Positions 1-7,349 of a stretch of 64,000 bases of DNA are shown here, piece by piece. The stretch is from positions 119,887 to 183,886 of the forward strand of contig JAIOPE010000037.1 of NCBI GenBank assembly GCA_021414065.1, written 5' to 3'. Positions within the stretch are counted from its first letter, which is position 1. Each line of letters begins with the position of its first letter. The notes below the pieces were generated by a model that was not told the origin of the DNA, made no database searches, and was given only the letters and a program-made list of their open reading frames with translations. The DNA comes from Planctomycetota bacterium. GTDB lineage: Bacteria; Planctomycetota; JAJSAM01; JAJVHW01. Made by a program: the position numbers and the translations under genes.

Positions 1-2827
1 AGTCGGACTGCTCGGGCGGCAGATCCACGAGGAGTTGCTGCGCTCTGTCCGGGCGGCCGGCGGCGAAAGCTGCGGCGACTGCGCTCCAGCGCATGCGGAT
101 CGCCCAGTCGTCGCCAACCGCCGAGTTCGCGAGGAACGCCTCGGCGGCGGACTCCGCTTCATCGAACGCGCCACGCCGGAAGAGCACCACGATCCACGCA
201 TCCGCAGCGCGCGGGTTGGTCCGGTCCAGCTTCATCGCACCGAGCACCGTGCCTTCGCGCTCATCGACGGTGCCCGCGGCAGCGGCGTCCACGAGGCGGT
301 CGGACACGCGACGGCGGATCGGGCTGTCCGGGTCCGTACGGGCCGCCGCAACGCGCATGTCTTCGAGTCCGAGGCGCACGTCGCCCGACCGGAAGAGCGC
401 CTCACCGAGCAGGTAGCGCGCGACCGGCTCGTCGGGGGCAGACGCTGTCGCGCGCCGCAGTGCATCGACCGCCTCGGCCGACCGGCCTTCGGCGAGCAGG
501 ATTCGGCCATCCACGAGGTCGGTCACCCCCGCGACGCGCGACGCGGTCATGGCTGCGCGAATACGGCGCGCGTCGGCGAACCGCTCGGCGTCGGTCTCGC
601 GCCCTTCGAGGATCGCGAAGATCGCGACCAGCGATGCGGCGGGGTCGCCGGGCTTTGACGTCAGGATGGCGCGAGACATCCCAACCGCGCCATCGACATT
701 CCCCGCGTCGAAGAGTTGCCGTGCACGTTCTACGGAAACTGCGTCCGTGGATCGGCCCGGCATGTGCCCAGCCAGGACCGCATCCACTTCGGCCTGGTGC
801 TCCGGCGCGAGACGCCCGCGAAAGCGGTCCGCGACTGCGTCGGCGCCTGCGGCATCGGACGAGAGCAGCAGTGCCTCGATGAGGAACACGAGCGTGGCGG
901 GATCGGGCTTGCGGGCCAGATCCAGCAGGCGGCGCAGGTCCGCCGCCGCCGACCGCCAGTCCCCGGTCATGCGGGCGCACCTGGCGCGAACTGCCAGCAG
1001 TTCCTCGTCGTCCGGCTTCTTCTGAAGTGCGGCACTGGCGAGCGCCGACGCACCGATCGGGTCTCCTGCGGCGAAACGAGCGATCACCTGCGTCCGCGCC
1101 TCGACCTGCAGCCTTGGGCGAAGGGCGTTCGCGATCGAGATCGCGCGCGCCGCGTCGGTCCACGCGGCCGGCGTGCCGACCGCCGCCGACGCCGACGCGA
1201 GCAGGCACTGCAGGTCCGCGCGGCCCGGGGCTCCGCGTACCGCTCGTGCCGCCTGCGCAGCGGCGTCCGTAGTCCGTCCCCGAGCGAGCGAGAGCGACGC
1301 GAGGGCCGCCCAGTCGTCGGGCGACGCGTCGTCCCGCGACTCGACGAGCGGGCGGATCTCCGCAAGCGCGGACTCGATCGCCTTCGTGCGCTCCGCGGCG
1401 GGCACGTCGGGTCGGAACTGCAGGAACGCCAGGCGCACCGCGGCGGCGACTTTGGCCCCCTGTGCGGACGCGTGGCGGAGCAGGACCTCGGCCTCGTCGA
1501 TGCGCCCCTCTGCCCGACGGAGGTCGGCCGCGAGGAGGAGCACCGTCGGATCGTCGGGCCGCATCGCGAGCAGCGGAGCCACGTGCGCCGACGCGACGCT
1601 CCACGTGCCGTCTCGCATCGCGACTCCGGCGAGCGCGAGGCGCAGGTCCCCCTGCGGATCGGACTTGGCCGCCGCAGAGGTGACGCACGACATCGTGAGG
1701 CTGGCGCGGTCGCACCGCTCGCCGACGTCCAGAACCTCGGATGCAGTCGCAAGGTCCGGCCGTTCCGCAAGCGCCGCCGCAAAGTGAGACGACGCGCGAG
1801 TCGGCTCGTTCATGAGCAACGCGGCGCGCCCGGCGAGCAGGTGCGTGATCGCCCGGCGCGCCGGCGTGGCCGTGCCGTCCGCCGCCTGTAGCTCGTCTTC
1901 TGCGAGCGCCAGCGCCGTGGCCGGACGGCCGAGCACGATGTGAAGGCGGGCAACGGCGGGACTGAGCAGCGCCGGAAACGGCGCGGAGCCGACACGGGTG
2001 AGCGCCGCGTCCGCGTCTGCGAGCGCGCGGTCGAGTTCGGCTGACCGCAGGTCCGCCGGGATCTCGCCGTACGCCGCCACCGCGGCGACCGCTTGGAGGA
2101 TCACGAGCGCGGGATCGACGTCGCCCGCCGCCCGCGCCGCCGCCAACGCCCGGGCCGCGTCGAGCGGACGCGGGGGCTGAATCGACAGATACGCTTGGCC
2201 GGCGATTCGGAGCAACGTCGCGTCGCCGCCGCGCACCTCGAGCGCTCGCTCCGCGACCTGAGCCGCTGCGGCGGCGCGACCGGTCGCGAGGAGAGTGCTC
2301 GCATAGGCGCGCGCAACCTCCCGGGACGTCGGCTCGAGTTCGAGCGCGCGCTTCATCGAGCCGAGAGCGAGTTCAGGGTCCAGGCCGAGGTCGTGCTCGC
2401 ACAACCCGCGCACGAGCCACGCGCGCGCGTCGCGCGGCGTCGCCTCGGTGACTTCCGACATCAGCCGAAGAGCCGTCCTACGATCGCCGCTGTCGTAGGC
2501 GGATCCGGCCGTTTCTTTCAACCGCCACGGCTCGATCGGCTGCGGTCGCCAAAGCGACGACGTGGCGAACGCGAGTCCGCCGACGGTGGCCACTCCGAGC
2601 ACCCAGCGCGCGATCTTCTTCCGGCGCGACCTGCTCACGTCGAACCGGCGCGGTGTCACCGTGCTGCCGCACCATCCGCACGCCGATTCGTCGAAGAACG
2701 TGGACGATCCGCACGCGCAGAGTTGGAGGAACCCGGCCCCGCACCCGGCGCAGAGATCGGAGGCGCGGTCTGCGGGCCGCCCGCACGAGTAGCAGCGCGG
2801 GCTTCGCGCCGCGGCGACTTCGCTCAT
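1..2827 (-). CDS. Zinc-ribbon, membrane-anchored TPR protein (3' end outside window)
   Basis: This gene is missing from the ORF track because it has no stop inside the window. The minus-strand frame starting with ATG at 2827 stays open to position 1 (at least 942 codons), and no other listed minus ORF uses that frame. The N-terminus has CxxC pairs of a double zinc ribbon (CYSCG, CAGCG, CACG, CGWCG), then a basic stretch and one membrane segment (WVLGVATVGGLAFATSSLW). After that come long Ala/Leu/Arg-rich helical repeats with TPR character (AWLVRGLCEHDLGLDPELAL; the last readable part is AFDEAESAAEAFLANSAVGD). The start overlaps the upstream stop as ATGA, so it is probably translationally coupled to that gene. 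The role is probably a scaffold; the specific function is unknown. Confidence 0.75.
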   Translation of the reverse strand, partial: MSEVAAARSPRCYSCGRPADRASDLCAGCGAGFLQLCACGSSTFFDESACGWCGSTVTPRRFDVSRSRRKKIARWVLGVATVGGLAFATSSLWRPQPIEPWRLKETAGSAYDSGDRRTALRLMSEVTEATPRDARAWLVRGLCEHDLGLDPELALGSMKRALELEPTSREVARAYASTLLATGRAAAAAQVAERALEVRGGDATLLRIAGQAYLSIQPPRPLDAARALAAARAAGDVDPALVILQAVAAVAAYGEIPADLRSAELDRALADADAALTRVGSAPFPALLSPAVARLHIVLGRPATALALAEDELQAADGTATPARRAITHLLAGRAALLMNEPTRASSHFAAALAERPDLATASEVLDVGERCDRASLTMSCVTSAAAKSDPQGDLRLALAGVAMRDGTWSVASAHVAPLLAMRPDDPTVLLLAADLRRAEGRIDEAEVLLRHASAQGAKVAAAVRLAFLQFRPDVPAAERTKAIESALAEIRPLVESRDDASPDDWAALASLSLARGRTTDAAAQAARAVRGAPGRADLQCLLASASAAVGTPAAWTDAARAISIANALRPRLQVEARTQVIARFAAGDPIGASALASAALQKKPDDEELLAVRARCARMTGDWRSAAADLRRLLDLARKPDPATLVFLIEALLLSSDAAGADAVADRFRGRLAPEHQAEVDAVLAGHMPGRSTDAVSVERARQLFDAGNVDGAVGMSRAILTSKPGDPAASLVAIFAILEGRETDAERFADARRIRAAMTASRVAGVTDLVDGRILLAEGRSAEAVDALRRATASAPDEPVARYLLGEALFRSGDVRLGLEDMRVAAARTDPDSPIRRRVSDRLVDAAAAGTVDEREGTVLGAMKLDRTNPRAADAWIVVLFRRGAFDEAESAAEAFLANSAVGDDWAIRMRWSAVAAAFAAGRPDRAQQLLVDLPPEQSD

Positions 2828-3609
2828 TCGATGTCCACGATTGCTGCGACGATTGCGTCGATCACAGGCTCGCGCTTCGCCGCGACGAACTTCGCCGCGA
2901 GGTCCTTGCCGAGCGCGGGCTCCAACTTCTCGCGGAGCGCGTCGGTCGCGTGCACCAGCCGACCGAAGTTCGTCAGCGAGTTGTCGGACATGCGCTGTTC
3001 GAGGGCCGACATCTTCGCGGCGTCGGCCTGTCCCTCGACGACCAGCGCACGCAACTGCTCGATCGACCCTTCGCCGAGGACGAGACGCGCAGTCTCTTCT
3101 TCGTGCGCACGGACCAACTTCGCCACCGCCTCGCGTTGCGTGTCGGTGAGCCCGAGGTCGACACTGATCTGCCCGATCGATCGCCGGGGTGCGTCCGGAG
3201 TCGAGACGACCGAAGCGCGCGGCCGCCGAAGCAGTCGATCCACCGCGTCGGCGGAGATGAACACATTGCCAGCGCCGACCGTCGTCGGCCCGCCCACGCC
3301 GGACGAGCCACTAGCAGCGCTGGGCGCCGGGGTCGCAGGACTGACGACGGGCTGACCCGCCCGTCGCGCCGCGAGTTGCCTCTCTGCGGAAACCAGGCGG
3401 CGCTCAAGTTCGGCGATCCGCCGTCCGGTGCCGTCGGCGCGGTCGGCCTGATCGGCTAGGGATCGAGCGACCGACCCGTTCAGCTCCGGCTCGGCGGAGT
3501 CACCCGACACACCGCCAGGCGCATCACGTGCGACCGCCGCCACCACGAACGACGTGGCGGCGGCCACACAGATCGTCAACACCACTGAAGCCAACCGACT
3601 GGACCCCAT
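2824..3609 (-). CDS. Membrane-anchored protein with helical C-terminal region, unknown function
   Basis: The listed ORF begins at a GTG (3630), but an ATG at 3609 sits 6 nt after GAGGG and directly precedes the hydrophobic segment (RLASVVLTICVAAATSFVVAAVA), so 3609 is preferred. The product is about 261 residues: an N-terminal membrane anchor or signal, a predicted helical stretch (ADRADGTGRRIAELERRLVS), a Pro/Ala/Ser-rich linker, then a helical domain containing LGLTDTQREAVAKLV. That last motif is reminiscent of the LTxxQ motif of Spy/CpxP-type periplasmic proteins, but the match is weak. The gene ends in a 4-nt overlap with the downstream zinc-ribbon TPR gene, so the two form an operon. Confidence 0.65.
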   Translation of the reverse strand: MGSSRLASVVLTICVAAATSFVVAAVARDAPGGVSGDSAEPELNGSVARSLADQADRADGTGRRIAELERRLVSAERQLAARRAGQPVVSPATPAPSAASGSSGVGGPTTVGAGNVFISADAVDRLLRRPRASVVSTPDAPRRSIGQISVDLGLTDTQREAVAKLVRAHEEETARLVLGEGSIEQLRALVVEGQADAAKMSALEQRMSDNSLTNFGRLVHATDALREKLEPALGKDLAAKFVAAKREPVIDAIVAAIVDIE

Positions 3610-3659
3610 AGACATCCCTCGATGCGTCACGGTGCCGGGTCAGAGCCCCGGGAATGCAG

Positions 3660-4280
3660 CTACGACTGAGCGGACTTGCGAGCAGCGCGCGCCTTACGGC
3701 GACGACGGGACCAGCCGGCAAGCCCCGCAGCGCCGAGGCCGAAGAGTGCCCACGTGCCCGGTTCCGGGTTCGAGAACGCGTCGAGCTGAAGGGAGTCGCC
3801 GACGTTGTCGAAGTTGAAGGTCAGCGAAATGACGTTGTACCCGCTGTAGGTGCCGACCTGCGTCAGGCCGTACGCTCCGGCCCCGTTCAGATCGAAGGTG
3901 AAGACGTTCGTCGTGTTCGATGCGAGCGCGCCGGTGACATTCGTCAGCCCCCCGAGCGTGATCGCCGAGTTCACGCCATCCGTGAACGTCACGGACGCCA
4001 GGTAGGCACCCGTCACGAGACCCGTGACCAGTTCGAATCGCGGCGCGTGGTGCGTTGACGAGAATGTCGCGTCGTACACGAGGTAGTCGCCGCCCGTCGT
4101 CGATGCCGCGGTCAGGAAGAAGCTCCCGTCAACCACTGCGATCGTTCCGCCGACGACTCCTGCGTCGGGCGCGGTGAGGTCGACCGTGATCGATCCTCCG
4201 CTCGCGACGTCGGCCTGGGCGATGCCCGCGGCGGTGGCGAGGACGAGCGCCGCGACGCCCGCTTGGATATTCCGAATCAT
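3660..4280 (-). CDS. PEP-CTERM sorting domain protein
   Basis: A secreted protein of about 206 residues. The track ORF starts at 4391, but the ATG at 4280 gives a clean signal peptide (MIRNIQAGVAALVLATAAGIAQA). The body is Thr/Val/Gly-rich and predicted beta. The C-terminus has the tripartite PEP-CTERM signal: NPEPGTW, a hydrophobic helix (ALFGLGAAGLAGW), then SRRRRKARAARK. Such proteins are handled by an exosortase (XrtA type) and usually exported with exopolysaccharide. No exosortase is in the window, but an XrtA-type amidotransferase lies at about 57 kb. The basic tail after the helix is longer than usual. Confidence 0.8.
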   Translation of the reverse strand: MIRNIQAGVAALVLATAAGIAQADVASGGSITVDLTAPDAGVVGGTIAVVDGSFFLTAASTTGGDYLVYDATFSSTHHAPRFELVTGLVTGAYLASVTFTDGVNSAITLGGLTNVTGALASNTTNVFTFDLNGAGAYGLTQVGTYSGYNVISLTFNFDNVGDSLQLDAFSNPEPGTWALFGLGAAGLAGWSRRRRKARAARKSAQS

Positions 4281-4425
4281 GACTTGAGATGCTCCCGCTG
4301 GATGAGGTGGATTCTGTGAACTGAAACCCGGGTCGCGAGCGGACGGAGGCCGCCGCTCATCGACACGTGGACAGCACGGCCCGCCCCACATGGGGGCGGG
4401 CCGGCAGGTTCGGTCGGCGTTGCGA

Positions 4426-5727
4426 CTACGGGTACGGCAGGTAGGGAATGAGCCCCTTTGCGAATGCCTGGAGGAGGATCGTGTCCTTGTTATTCACGAT
4501 CCCGTCGCGGTTCACGTCGGCGGTGTCGAACCCGGGGCTCGGAGTCACGCCGGCGACCACCTTGGCGAGCGCCTTCGCGTCGCCGGTGTTCGGGCGACCG
4601 GCGGATCCGTCCAGACTGCCGAGCGGCGGCTGCCCGCCAACGGAAGCAGCGTGGTTCACGGCAAACTCGTAGGCGTCGAGGATGCCGTCGTTGTCGGCGT
4701 CCTTCTTCGTCGTGTCGTTGTCCACCGAGTCGGGGATGCCGTCTGCGTCCGCGTCGGTCGGCGTGCCGTTCGAGACGAGCGGATCCGTGCCGGTGGCGAG
4801 CTCGATGCCGTCCTCGATCGTGTCGCCGTCCGTGTCCTTCAGACTCGGGTTGGTGTGGTACACGTACGTCTCACGCCAGTTGCTGAGACCGTCGCGGTCG
4901 GTGTCCGTGCCGTTGTCGAACGCGCCCGACCCGCCGTAGACGAGGTTGTCCCAGTAGACGTCGTAGTCCTCGTCGCCGAAGTTGGTGGCGTTGATGATGA
5001 TGTTGCCGAGGGAGACCGTGCTGGTGTCGGCGATCGAGCCGACCAGGACGCCGTCCACGAAGTACGAGGTGCCGACGCCCACCGTGAGCACGAACGAGAG
5101 GCGGTGCGTCGTGTCGAAGGTCGTCGCCGCGACGCTGACCGGGTAGCCGCCAAGGTTGTAGTCCCATCCGTAGAACGCGGCGGACACCGTGCTCCCGCCC
5201 CACAGCGAGCTGTTCCCGGAGTGACGGAACGCGATGATCGGGAAGGCGGACACCGCGCCGCCCACGTCGAACCCGGTGGCCCAAAGCCCGGCGCTGCGAT
5301 CCTCGGTGCCCCAGTTGGCGGGGAGGTGCAGGTCGATCTGGACCGCCTGGACGGCGCCCGTGAGGCCCACGTCGAACTTGCGCCCCTGCGTGTTGTAGAA
5401 GCTCGAGCTGAACGAGGAGTTCCGGTTCGCTGCGCCATCCGCGATCCGGAGGCCGTGGCGCAGCACCGTGCCGCCGCCATAGCTGTACGAATCGAACAGC
5501 GCCGGCGGGAAGCGGTCGATGTACCACGAGCCCGCGACAGCGGCCTGGCCACCGCCGACGTCGGCCTTGGTGCCGGACGTCGGGATCGAGGTCATGTCTC
5601 CGTTGAAGACCGCCGCGGTCGCCAGCGCGACGCCACTGAGCGCAGCCACTCCCACCACGAGCGCAGCCCATCCGGCGCGAACGCGCCCGATCCGCCGCTC
5701 CACCTCACACTTCGCACGTCCGTTCAT
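4426..5727 (-). CDS. Secreted protein with LamG-like domain, TSP3 calcium repeats and dockerin-like tail
   Basis: The start is the ATG at 5727, 7 nt after GGAGG; the track's GTG at 5733 overlaps the ribosome site. The roughly 433-residue product has a signal segment (AGWAALVVGVAALSGVALATA), then a beta-rich region of about 200 residues resembling a LamG/concanavalin-like domain (VYWDNLVYGGSG). Next come thrombospondin type 3-like repeats (DTDRDGLSNWRE, DTDGDTIEDGIE, DADADGIPDSVD, DADNDGILDAYE), which bind calcium. The end resembles one dockerin or EF-hand repeat (DVNRDGIVNNKDTILLQAF). The protein is probably surface or extracellular. A possible sigma70 promoter lies upstream at 5786-5814. Confidence 0.75.
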   Translation of the reverse strand: MNGRAKCEVERRIGRVRAGWAALVVGVAALSGVALATAAVFNGDMTSIPTSGTKADVGGGQAAVAGSWYIDRFPPALFDSYSYGGGTVLRHGLRIADGAANRNSSFSSSFYNTQGRKFDVGLTGAVQAVQIDLHLPANWGTEDRSAGLWATGFDVGGAVSAFPIIAFRHSGNSSLWGGSTVSAAFYGWDYNLGGYPVSVAATTFDTTHRLSFVLTVGVGTSYFVDGVLVGSIADTSTVSLGNIIINATNFGDEDYDVYWDNLVYGGSGAFDNGTDTDRDGLSNWRETYVYHTNPSLKDTDGDTIEDGIELATGTDPLVSNGTPTDADADGIPDSVDNDTTKKDADNDGILDAYEFAVNHAASVGGQPPLGSLDGSAGRPNTGDAKALAKVVAGVTPSPGFDTADVNRDGIVNNKDTILLQAFAKGLIPYLPYP

Positions 5728-5785
5728 CGTCACACCTCCGTTGGTTTCCCGCTCGGCGCAGACGCTGCCGCGCCATCAGGGGCAG

Positions 5786-5814
5786 ATCTTCGGCTGTGAC
5801 ATGGCACCTGTCAA
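5786..5814 (-). promoter_or_regulatory. Candidate sigma70 promoter for the TSP3/dockerin gene
   Basis: On the minus strand a perfect TTGACA (-35) is followed after 17 nt by a poor -10 (GAAGAT), about 60 nt before the ATG at 5727. The -35 is convincing and the -10 is weak. Confidence 0.3.
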
Positions 5815-6020
5815 TGGCAAATTTGTCTGGCAGAAAAATTACATGTTCGCATCGCACATCGGACAGATGGTGTCCGGTCGCGCTCCCGACCATGGGGCAT
5901 GCGTCGGTGGCGCGGTCGCGCGGACCGGCAACCAGGCTTGAGGGAGGGTGCGCACGACAACCAGCACGGGCACGGGCGGGCGAGACAGGAGGGGCTGCGT
6001 TTGCCAGATTTTTTTGCCAA
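5815..6020. repeat. Inverted pair of TGGCAAA-N4-TCTGGCA motifs
   Basis: The motif TGGCAAA-N4-TCTGGCA occurs near 5815-5833 on the plus strand and again, inverted, near 6002-6020 (TGCCAGA-N4-TTTGCCA). Each copy is itself a direct repeat of TGGCA. The pair brackets the gap between divergent genes beside two XRE regulators, so it could be an operator set. That role is inference from position only. Confidence 0.35.
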
Positions 6021-6027
6021 ACTCCGG

Positions 6028-6056
6028 TTGCGCTGATCGACCCCCTTCGGTAGAGT
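6028..6056 (+). promoter_or_regulatory. Candidate sigma70 promoter for the XRE regulators
   Basis: TTGCGC and TAGAGT are separated by 17 nt, directly after the rightward TGGCA-type motif and upstream of the XRE genes. Confidence 0.35.
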
Positions 6057-6165
6057 GTTTTGACGGTCGCAGGAGGCGGAAGTGAGCTAGGGTGGCGCCC
6101 ATTAGGCCCATTGAATGCGCAAGTCCACCCAACCGAAGGCCGTGAACTCTTGAGCGAGCGACAGC

Positions 6166-6411
6166 GTGTGGGACGCGAGTCGCTTTCGGAAGAGAGTCGT
6201 CGAGGCGAAGGTCCGGCCGGAAGGTCTGGCAGTCGCCGCAGGGGTCAGCGCGGCAACGGTGGTCCGATGGATGACGGGACGGACGTGCCCCTCCCTCGTG
6301 GAGGCTCAACTGATGGCCGACGCGCTCGGCGTGACGGTGATCGATCTGCTGCCGCAGCAGTCGGCTACCGATTCCGCGGCCGGTGGCTCCGCCAAGCGCG
6401 CGAAGCACTAG
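6166..6411 (+). CDS. XRE-family helix-turn-helix regulator
   Basis: A small DNA-binding protein (81 residues) that is almost entirely one Cro/C1-type HTH (residues about 7-62): KVRPEGLAVAAGVSAATVVRW, then CPSLVEAQLMADALGVTVIDLL. The GTG start at 6166 is the first possible start after an in-frame TGA; no strong ribosome site is visible. Its 3' part overlaps a second XRE reading frame by more than 100 nt. It probably regulates itself or the divergent secreted-protein gene through the TGGCA motifs upstream, which is inference. Confidence 0.6.
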   Translation: MWDASRFRKRVVEAKVRPEGLAVAAGVSAATVVRWMTGRTCPSLVEAQLMADALGVTVIDLLPQQSATDSAAGGSAKRAKH

Positions 6412-6620
6412 GCGTCTCTGCCGAGGATGTCGCTGCGTTGCTCGGTGTCGAACTGGCCGTGGTGAATGCGTGGGAAAGTGAGACCTTGGTTCCACTTCTT
6501 GTCCACGTTCCCGCGCTGTGCGAAGCGTATCGCGTCTCGGCACACGAACTCCTGGAGCGCGTGACCACGCCGATCGGGTCACCGCCCGATGGCGACGGTT
6601 CTCTGCCCCCGACTCACTGA
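6267..6620 (+). CDS. Second XRE-family HTH protein, overlapping the first in another frame
   Basis: The frame contains a clear second Cro/C1 HTH: RGRWLRQAREALGVSAEDVA, then LLGVELAVVNAWESE and CEAYRVSAHELLERV. Only the part from about 6366 is protein-like; the track's start at 6060 gives an arginine/glycine-rich N-terminus that is probably not translated. The ATG at 6267 is the nearest ATG, and a GTG at 6285 is also possible. Either requires a long overlap with the 6166-6411 gene. Alternatives are a -1 frameshift producing one protein with two HTH domains, or a recent frameshift mutation splitting such a gene. Confidence 0.5.
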   Translation: MDDGTDVPLPRGGSTDGRRARRDGDRSAAAAVGYRFRGRWLRQAREALGVSAEDVAALLGVELAVVNAWESETLVPLLVHVPALCEAYRVSAHELLERVTTPIGSPPDGDGSLPPTH

Positions 6621-6649
6621 CGGGTCGGGGCGGGCGACACCGCCCTGAG

Positions 6650-6935
6650 TCACCGCGTCGCGGTGACGATCTTCGCGGCCTCGGTGGCCATCGCTGTGCC
6701 CGGCACCGCAGCGACCACGGCGGCGGCCACCTCGCGGGCCTCGTCGGGGCGCAGCTTTGCGACTGCGATCGCTTCGGCGGGCCGCCCCGCCTGCGCGAGC
6801 AGCACGGCCGTCTGGCGCGCGAACGCTTCCGACGAGGGGTTGGCGTCGCGAAGGGCGCGCGCGCGACCGCCGAGGCGATCCGCCCACGCCGGACGCACGC
6901 GCTGGACCGTGGTGTCGCACTCGAAGAGGACGTGC
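6650..6935 (-). pseudogene. Remnant of a TPR-like protein, 5' part lost at a MITE
   Basis: The minus-strand frame ending at 6650 is protein-like (AFARQTAVLLAQAGRPAEAI, then VAKLRPDEAREVAAAVV). It stays protein-like upstream of the track's GTG at 6898 (GHVLFECDTTVQRVRPAWAD), but runs into a TGA within the degenerate MITE that begins at 6938. No good ribosome site precedes the GTG. The simplest reading is the 3' end of a gene whose 5' part was cut off by the element. A short functional ORF from GTG 6898 (82 residues) cannot be excluded. Confidence 0.45.
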
Positions 6936-6937
6936 CC

Positions 6938-7188
6938 AGCCCGGACAACTCACGAAGGTTCGCGACTGACTGAGCCCCGTCGCTGCCAACGGACCGTCCG
7001 CTGCGTTGGGACCCTTGCGTGGCTTGACAACAAAGCTGTCGCTGCGGGGTCCCGACCTGCGGACGACTCCGCGGACATCATCCAGGACGGTGTGTCGCGA
7101 CGCGAACGTGCCCGGAATCGACCTGAAGTGATCGAACTTCCTACGGTGCGTGCCGTTCTCAGTCGACCCTCGTGAATCGTCCGGCCGA
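6938..7188. mobile_element. Degenerate MITE, copy A
   Basis: This 251-bp segment is a diverged copy of the element at 51296-51589, in the same orientation. The two share an exact 33-nt block (6998-7030 = 51357-51389, containing TTGGGACCCTTGCGTGGC) and an exact 17-nt block (TCCAGGACGGTGTGTCG at 7081). The ends are degraded terminal inverted repeats: AGCCCGGAC-AACTCACGAAGG on the left and CCTCGTGAATCGTCCGGCCGA on the right. No transposase is encoded. A minus-strand reading carries KPRKGPNAA in both copies, but nothing indicates it is translated. Confidence 0.6.
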
Positions 7189-7349
7189 GTAGGCCGGGTG
7201 CCCCACCTCCGGTCAGTTCGCCAACAGGCCGATCGGCGTGCGCGGTTTGCGTGCCGGCCGGTCGTCGGAAGCCCGAGGACGGTCGCCCGCAGACCTGCCG
7301 CGCGATCGCCGCACCGGATTCGCGACGATCCCGCACGGGCCCCGGCCGT
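7189..7349. other. Gap before the adenylate cyclase gene
   Basis: Between the MITE end and the cyclase ATG nothing is recognised except the arginine-rich upstream extension of the cyclase ORF, which is probably not translated. Confidence 0.4.

Larger units (their letters stand above)
5728..6165. other. Regulatory gap between divergent genes (438 bp)
   Basis: No convincing gene is seen. The gap separates the minus-strand TSP3/dockerin gene from the plus-strand XRE regulators. It is less GC-rich than its surroundings around 5815-5850 and 6000-6025, and holds an inverted pair of TGGCA-based motifs and candidate promoters on both strands, listed separately. Confidence 0.5.
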
